Source: Lewinellaceae bacterium
Lineage (GTDB): Bacteria; Bacteroidota; Bacteroidia; Chitinophagales; Saprospiraceae
DNA length: 64,000 nucleotides
Direction: 5' to 3'
Assembly: GCA_020636075.1 (NCBI GenBank)
Contig: JACJYO010000004.1
Location: forward strand, 62,001 to 126,000
In this document: positions 8,601 through 17,600 of the stretch, piece after piece
Position numbering within the stretch: position 1 is the first letter of the stretch
Layout of the letters: each line of letters opens with the position of its first letter
Notes under the pieces: generated by a model
What the model saw: only the letters and a program-made list of their open reading frames with translations
The model's database searches: none
What the model was told of the DNA's origin: nothing
Translations under genes and position numbers: made by a program

Positions 8601-11600
8601 CAGAAAGAGATCAACGGTGTGTTCACAACGGTTAATCCGGCTAATGGTTTCCCATCTCCGGGTTTTGTAACCGATGTAATTGCACAAGCAGGCCAAGCTG
8701 CCGGCCCGTACCTTTTTGGTAAAGGCCCGTACTGCGATGATGACCAATATAGGATCATTTACCGCGTGCGTGATGAGCACGGCAATAACAAGCCGGGCGT
8801 TATGTGCATGTTTACTATTACAGTAAGAGATAATGAGGCTCCGCGTTGGAACGACTGTCCGGAAGACCCGATCGTAGCACAAGTGGTAACAGGAGACTGC
8901 TATCAGATGAAGTGTTACACGCGCCCGACAGCTTATGACAACTGCGAATATCCAGGTGGTCCTTGCCCGGCACCCACAGTGGTTGTTACGGTGAGCGATC
9001 CGACCATTATGATCAACCAGGTTGGCGACGAAGACTGCGCCCTGTTCCCGGTTGGTGTTACCTATGTATATTATACGGCTACCGATGCTATGGGTAATGT
9101 ATCTACCTGCACGGTTGAAGTACGGATTTCCGATCAGGAGGCTCCGACGGCTATGTGCGTTGGTAACTTCACGGTTAACCTGGAGCCCGACGGTGATATC
9201 CAGTTGCAATTCGATGATATTGATGCACAAAGCTTCGACAACTGCGGAATTTGTATTAAGCAGATTAGCCGTGATAATGAAATTTACGGTCCGACTGTCG
9301 AGCTAGATTGCGACGATCTGGGTAACTGGGTGACCGTTTGGCTGCGTGTTGGCGATTGCTCCACACCTGCAAATATGGCTACTTGCTCCACTCAGGTTTA
9401 TGTTGAAGATATGCAGTCGCCTGGTATTGCTGTATGTCCTGCCGATATTACGGTTGGCACAGATAACGGAGTTTGCAATGCCGTAGCAACATACGACGCG
9501 CCGTTGTTCAACGACGGTTGTGGCAGCCCGGTACAAGGTACTCTTACGGAGGGCCTGGCTTCCGGCTCTACGTTCCCGATTGGTGTAACGCATGTTCAAT
9601 ACTGCTACACTTCGGCAAGCGGTTACACGGTGTGCTGCGATTTCAACGTAACTGTTGAAGACGATGAAGCTCCGGTAATTACTTGCCCTGCTGATATCAC
9701 CACGCTGACTTGCCTTGAAGCCTTGCCCGCACCAATGACGCTGGCAAACTTTGCAGGTACGCTGACTGATAACTGCGGTGTTTCGGCGTTGGATTTCAGC
9801 GACTATGACAACGACCTGACCCACTGTCCTTATGATGGTATTCGCACCATTGTACGCACTTACACTGCTTGGGATGCAGCCGGAAATTCGGCTACCTGCC
9901 AGCAAACCTTTAAATATTTGGAAGATACCGAACCACCAGTACTGAATGTCAAGCCGATTAACCTGCAGGTCGATTGTGCTGACGAAGTACCGCCTGTACC
10001 GACTCAAACGGCTACAGACAACTGTGGCACAGTTAATATTGACTTTTCCGAAGAAATTCAGCCTGGTGGCTGCGAAAACCAATTTGTTGTTGTACGCCTT
10101 TGGATTGCTACTGACCTTTGCGGTAACTCTTCATGGTGGGAGCAGACTATTACTGTACACGACGATGAAGCACCAGTGCTTGAGGTTACGCCGCTCAATA
10201 CGCAATATGATTGTGCAGAAGATGTTCATGAAGCGCCTAAGCAAATCTTCAGCGATAACTGCGGTATTGCATATGAGAATTTCTATGAAACAGTAAATCC
10301 GGGTGAATGCCCGAACCAATATATTATCTATCGCCGTTGGGTGGTTGCTGACCTTTGTGGTAATACCGCTGAGCGCTGGCAGTCAATTACGGTGAATGAT
10401 AATATTCCGCCGGTACTGCTGACTACTCCGCTCGATCTCACTCTGGAATGTTCGGATGAGGTTCCGGATGCGCCGGTTGGCAACGCTACCGATAACTGCG
10501 GTGTTGTATTTGTTGATTTCTCCGAAGATATCCAGCCTGGTGGTTGCGAAAACCAGTATGTAATCGTACGCCGCTGGAAAGCTACTGACCTTTGCGGCAA
10601 TACAGATGAGCACTGGCAGTTTATCACTGTGTATGACGATGAAGATCCGGTGTTGTTAACTACACCGCTTGATCTGCATGTTGAGTGTGCTGAAGATGTA
10701 CCGCCGGCACCGGTTGGTAACGCCACGGACAACTGCGATATCGTCTTCGTGGATTTCTCTGAGTCTGAAATTCCGGGCACCTGCCATAACCAGTATGTAA
10801 TTGTACGTCGTTGGTTGGCTACTGACCTTTGCGGTAACACCGACGAACACTGGCAGCATATCACAGTTTATGATGGTAAAGCACCAGTGTTTGACCAGCC
10901 GCTTCCCGACGCAATCGTAAATGTCGATTGTGCTCAGGATGTTCCTGCTGCTGCTGTTTTGACAGCTACGGATAATTGCGATGATCAGGTGAATGTTTAC
11001 TACAGCGAAGAACTCGTCCCGGGTGACTGCGATGATCAATTTAGCATCATTCGTACCTGGTCGGCTGAGGATCTCTGTGCTAACATCGTCCGTTACACGC
11101 AAACAATTAATGTGTACGACGACGAAGCTCCGGTTTGGGATCAGGCAGCGCCGGATAACCCGACTGTAGAATGTTCGGAAGATGTACCTGCTGTGCCGGT
11201 ACAAACAGCTACTGACAATTGTGGCAACCCCGTTACGATGGACTTCTCTGAAGTAACTGTTCCGGGTACTTGCCCGAACCAATATCAGGTTGTTCGTACC
11301 TGGGTGGCAATGGATGCCTGTGGCAATGCAACTACCCGCGTGCAAACGGTAACTGTAAGTGACACTGAAGCACCAGTACTTGCTGGCCTGCCACCTGCAA
11401 CTGTGAATGTCGAATGTTCTGAAAATGTACCTGCCGTAGCAGTGGTTACAGCAACCGATAATTGCGATGAACCAATCGATCTCGATTTCAATGAGGTTGA
11501 AGTGCCCGGTACCTGCCCGAACCAGTATGTAATTCTTCGTACCTGGTCGGCTGCTGATGACTGTGGCAACGCAACTTCATTTGTGCAAACCATTACAATA

Positions 11601-14600
11601 AGCGATACCGAGGCTCCGGTTTGGGATCAAGCTGCTCCGGATTCACCGGTGGACGTAGAGTGCTCGGAAGATGTACCTGCTGTGCCGGTACAAACTGCTA
11701 CCGACAATTGTGATGTTCCGGTTGATATCAACTTCAACGAAGTGATCAACTGGGGTACTTGCTCGAACCAATTCCAAGTAGTTCGTACCTGGACTGCTGC
11801 GGATGATTGCGGCAATATTACTACCCGTATTCAGGTGATCAACGTAAGCGACACAGAGGCTCCGGTTTTGGCTGGTTTGCCAGATGCTGTTGTAGATGTT
11901 GAGTGTTCGGAAGATGTTCCTGCTGTTGCTAATGTAACGGCTACGGACAATTGCGATGTTCCGATCTATTTCGACTTCAGTGAGGTTGAAATTCCGGGAA
12001 CTTGCCCGAACCAATATTCCATCACTCGTACCTGGACTGCTCAGGATGACTGTGGAAACAGCACATTCTTCGTACAAACGATCAATATCAGCGACACAGA
12101 GGCTCCGGTTTTGGTTGGTTTGCCTGATGTTGTTGTAAATGTTGAATGTTCGGAAGACGTGCCTGCTTTGGCAGTCGTAACGGCTACGGATAACTGCGAC
12201 GTTCCGATCGATGTGGATATTGTTGAGATTGAAATTCCGGGAACTTGCCCGAACCAATACTCAATCACACGTACCTGGACTGCTCAGGATGACTGTGGAA
12301 ACAGCACCTTCTTCGTTCAAACAATTAACGTGTTCGACGATGAGGCTCCTGTTTTTGGTCCCCTGCCCGACGCAGTAGTGAATGTTGAGTGTTCGGAAGA
12401 CGTACCTGCTCTGGCAGTAGTAACGGCTACGGACAACTGCGATGTTCCGGTTGATGTTGAAATTTCTGAGATTGAAATTCCGGGTACTTGCCCGAATCAA
12501 TATTCGATCACACGTACCTGGACTGCTGAAGATGACTGTGGAAACAGCACCTTCTTCGTTCAGACGATCAACGTGAATGATACAGAAGCTCCGGTACTGG
12601 TCGGCTTGCCCGACGCAGTAGTGAATGTTGAGTGTTCGGAAGACGTACCTGCTCTGGCAGTAGTGACGGCTACGGACAATTGCAATGTTCCGATCGATGT
12701 TGATATTGTTGAGATTGAGATTCCGGGTACTTGCCCGAACCAATACTCCATCACACGTACCTGGACTGCTCAGGATGATTGTGGTAATTCCACTTTCTTC
12801 GTTCAAACGATTAACGTGAGCGATACAGAGGCACCAGTATGGAATACGACGACCCAAGTAGTTTGGATCAACGAAATCCATTATGACAACGATGGTGGTG
12901 ATGTCGATGAATTCATCGAAGTTGCCGGTACTACAGGTACAGACTTATCGAACTATTCCATCGTATTGTACAACGGGGCTAATGGCCTGGTGTATGGTAC
13001 TATGAACTTGTTCGGCACACTTGGCAACCAAAGCGGCACTGGTTTTGGTACTGCATCCTTTGGATATTCACCAAATGGCATCCAAAACGGCGCACCCGAC
13101 GGAATAGCCCTGGTGCTGAATGGCTCGATGGTACTTCAGTTCCTGAGCTACGAAGGCGCCTTCCCCGCTGTGGATGGTGTTGCTACTGGTATGATGTCGA
13201 CAGATATCCTTGTTTCTGAAAGTGGCAGCGATCCGCTGGGTTATTCGCTCAGCCTGTCTGGTACGGGTAATGTATATGGTGATTTCACATGGAATGCCCC
13301 TGCACCGAATACGGCAGGCGCCATCAATACAGGCCAAACCTTTACTCCGGTTGGAGGTTTGACCCTGCCCTCAGATCTGGATCTGCAGTGTGGCGAAGAC
13401 GTACCGATGCCAGTGGTATTGACGGCTTCCGACAACTGTGATGTTCCGGTAGATGTAGAGTACAACGAAACCTTCCTGCCTGGCTCGGGCCCGAATGACG
13501 GTGTAACGATCATTCGTACCTGGACGGCTGAAGACGATTGCGGCAACGCAATTGCCCATACGCAAACGATCACCGTGAATGACGCAGAACCGCCTGTACT
13601 CGTTGGTACACCGGATATCACTGTAGCAGTTACCTGCTCGGAAGATGTACCGGCTGTAGCACTGGTTACAGTAACGGACAACTGCCAAGGCACTGTTGAT
13701 CTTGACTTTAACGAAGTTGAAGTTCCGGGTACTTGCCCGAACCAATACTCGATTATTCGCACATGGTCTGCAACAGACTTCGCCGGCAACACGGCTGTGT
13801 TTACGCAGACGATTACGATCAACGATACCGAGGCTCCGGTCTTCAGTTCAACGCCGACTACGCCGTTGAATGTGAAGTGCGCTGCTGAGGTTCCGGCTGC
13901 TCCGGCCATTACGGCAACGGATAACTGTAATGCTCCTGTCTTTGTTGACTTTAGCGAAACGGTTACTCCGGGTAGCTGCCTGAACAAGTTTACGTTGGTT
14001 CGCACCTGGGTTGCTCAGGATGATTGCGGCAACGAAACATCCATCCAACAGGTGATCAATGTAAACGACGACGAGGCACCCGTACTGGCTTGCCCGCTTC
14101 CGCTGACGGCTCAGTGCTCACCTGCCGAACAGCCGCCGTATGCAAACCTCACGGAGTTTGAAACTGCCGGCGGTACTGCTTCTGACAACTGCGGCCTGAA
14201 TGTGAACTCATTTGGCTTGTTGAGCGAAGTTGCCAACGGTAATGTATATACCCGTACTTATCGCGTGGTTGACCAATGTGGCAATGCAGGTACCTGCACG
14301 CAAACGGTAACCGTTATGGATACCGAGCCGCCTGTATTCCTGAACTGCCCGGTTGGTCCGCTGGTATTTGGTAACGATCCTGATATGTGCTGGGCTAAAG
14401 TGAACTGGCCACAACCGGTTGCTGTTGACAATTGCAGCATCCCGACTGTGGTTCAAACCTCAGGTCCGACATCTGGTACTATCGTTAATGTTGGTACGTA
14501 TACGGTTTCCTTCACAGCAACTGATGCTATGGGTAACACCGCAGTGTGCTCCTTCCAGTTGATGGTGATGGACACGCAGAATCCGGAACTTGATGCCGAC

Positions 14601-17600
14601 ATTGTTATGCCAGGCGATGTGACGGTAGAATGTGATAACGTTCCTGCTCCGTTTGTACTGACGAACAACGACGTTCATGACAACTGCACAGCACCGGAAG
14701 ACTTGGTGATTACCTTCACTGAAGTTCGTACGGATGGCAACTGTAAGTTCAACTACATTCTTACCCGTACCTGGAAAGTGACTGACGAAGCCGGTAAAAT
14801 GTTCGTACACACGCAAATCGTGACTGTACGTGACACCAAAGCACCGACAGCAATTTGCAAGGCAGCTACGGTTACCCTGGATAAGGCTGGAAATGGCACG
14901 CTGACGGCAGATCAAGTCAACAATGGCAGTTTCGATAACTGTTCCGCTCAGGCAGATCTGACCTTGTCCGTTTCGCCGAACACCTTTACCTGCGCTAACC
15001 TGGGTGACAATGTTGTTACGCTGACGGTTACCGACGAATGTGGAAATAGTGCAACCTGCACGGCTATTGTAACGGTTGTGGAAGGTATTGCACCATGCAC
15101 ACCGCAATACTCGGTAGTTACATCCTGCATGGGCATGGGTTCCATGGGCAATGCTACGACACTTGAGAATGGCCAGTTTATGGACCTGATCACGGTGAAA
15201 TCGCTGGCAATGCAAACCTGGACGCTGACGGCTAACACGGGTCTCTACTCGACTTCAAGCCCAGCGCCTCCTGGAGCACCAGTAGCTCTTACAGTTGGAA
15301 CAACTTTCACAGCCGGTACGGATGACGGTATCGACAACGATAACGACGGTCAGACGGACGAGGCTGATGAGATGATTTACTACACGCTGAAAGGTGTCCA
15401 TGTTGAATGTGTTGGCTACTCGATTTCGGTAGGCAATAACGTGGGCCAGACAGGTACGATCAGCAATAAAGCTTGCTATCCGACGCCATACTTTACTAAC
15501 CTGAACGATCCGTTCTGCCTGAATACGCCACCATTCACGATTGAAGTGGGTGAGATTAACGGCGCACAAGGCACAGTGATTGATGTGATGGTTAATGGCG
15601 TACCGACGACAATCTTCGACGCCGGTGCCTTGGGTCTTGGCTTCCATACTGTAATGGCAACGTTTGACGCTGGCGCCGCTACAACCAACTTGGTTATCAA
15701 TGGCGTACAGGTAGGTGGCACAATGGCCGAAGCTTTGGCTGATCCGGGTTGCAAACAGAAAATCACGAAGATTGTACAAGTAGTTGCAACTCCGACCACT
15801 ATCGCTTGTAATGATTTGGTAAATATCTCGCTCCACAATGACGGTGGTGACTGCGTATTTGTGATCGCGCCGGATGATGTCCTTGAAGGCACCTATCTGT
15901 GTGATGATGACTACTCCGTAGTACTGACCTATCCGTTTGGCACGCATACCTTCAACCCGCCGAACCGTATCGATTATACGCATATCGGTAAGACCCTGAA
16001 CTTCAGCCTTGTTCACGCAATCAGCGGTAACGTATGCTGGGGTCAGGTTAAAGTTGAAGATAAAGAGCCACCGGCTTTGGTTTGCCCATCTGACATTACG
16101 ATCAAGTGTAGCGACCCGACCAGCACGTCTTTCACAGGTTCTCCGATTGTTTCGGATTGTGATACTTGGACAAGTGTTGATACAGATGATTACACTGACT
16201 TTGGTTCTTGCTCCGATCCGCGTGCTGAGATTATTCGCACCTGGTTGGTAACAGATAAATCTGGTAACCAGTCTTCCTGCACACAACGCATTACGATTGC
16301 TCCGTTTGACCTGGCTGATGTTCAGTTCCCGGCAGATGTGACACTCAATTGCGAAAATGTGAATAGCACCGATCCGTCCTCTACAGGAGTACCGACAATC
16401 AATGGTTCTCCGATTGGAACTGGTGGTTTGTGCATGGCTTCGATCAGTAAGACTGACGAGATTTATGACATTTGCCCGGGTAGTTATGAAATTATCCGCA
16501 CCTGGAAAGTACGCAACATGTGTCTTGCCGTTGCACCGGGCAACCCGATTGAGCACACGCAGGTAATTAAGGTCATCGACACCAAAGGCCCGACCTTCAC
16601 CTGCCCGGATAATGTTACTGTAAGCACGGATCCGTTCGCTTGCTGCGCCACGGCTAACTTGCCGGATGTAATTATCCGCGAGGCTTGCTCTAACATTACT
16701 GCACTGACCTACAAAGTTGTTGGCCAGGATATTACTACTGGCAACCTGATCATTATTGAAGGTACAGGTTCGCTGAGCGATTTCGCTGGTAACAACCACT
16801 GGGATCCGGATACAATGGCTGTATTTGGTTACACACAATGTCTGCCTTTGGGTGACTACACTGTGACCTACACCGCTGTAGATGGCTGTGGCAACGTATC
16901 GAACTGCACCTTCACCATGACTGTTGAAGATCAGATTCCGCCAGTTGCTGCATGTGATCAATTCACGCAGGTGGCACTCGGCGGCGACGGTATGGCATTC
17001 GTGAATGCTTATACTTTCGACGATGGTTCCTACGACATTTGCTATGATGTGCACTTCAAAGCACGTCGTATGAATAGCAATGACTGCCAGACCAGCACGC
17101 AGTTCCACGATCAAGTGAAATTCTGCTGCGATGATATCAACGACACCATCCTGGTAGTATTCCGTGTATACGATGTACCAGTACCGAATGGTTCTATTGG
17201 CATCGATGCTTTCGAAGGACACTACAATGATTGCATGGTTAACGTCTTCGTTGAAGACAAGATCAAGCCGCTCTGTAATGCTCCGGCTAACGTAACGGTC
17301 TCTTGCGAAAACTTTGATCCCAGCCTCTGGGCTTATGGCTTCGCAACTGCCGCCGACAACTGCTGCATCGACACAATTACGGCAACATCCAACTACACCT
17401 TCTTCGATACGCTTTGCTCGAAGGGTACAATTACCCGCACATTCCGCGCCTTCGACTGTGGTGGCTTATCCAGCCAGTGCACGCAGCGCGTGTTTGTGAA
17501 CTACGAACAGGATTACTGGGTGAAATTCCCGAACGACGTTATCGTAACTGTTTGTAACGGTTCTGGTAACTACGGCGAGCCTGAATTTAACGGTGAAGAT

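Noticed and set aside
9924..14090. Regular 243-bp spacing considered as a possible CRISPR-like or satellite array
   Set aside because: The units are fully coding, have no spacers, and encode a conserved four-Cys protein repeat.
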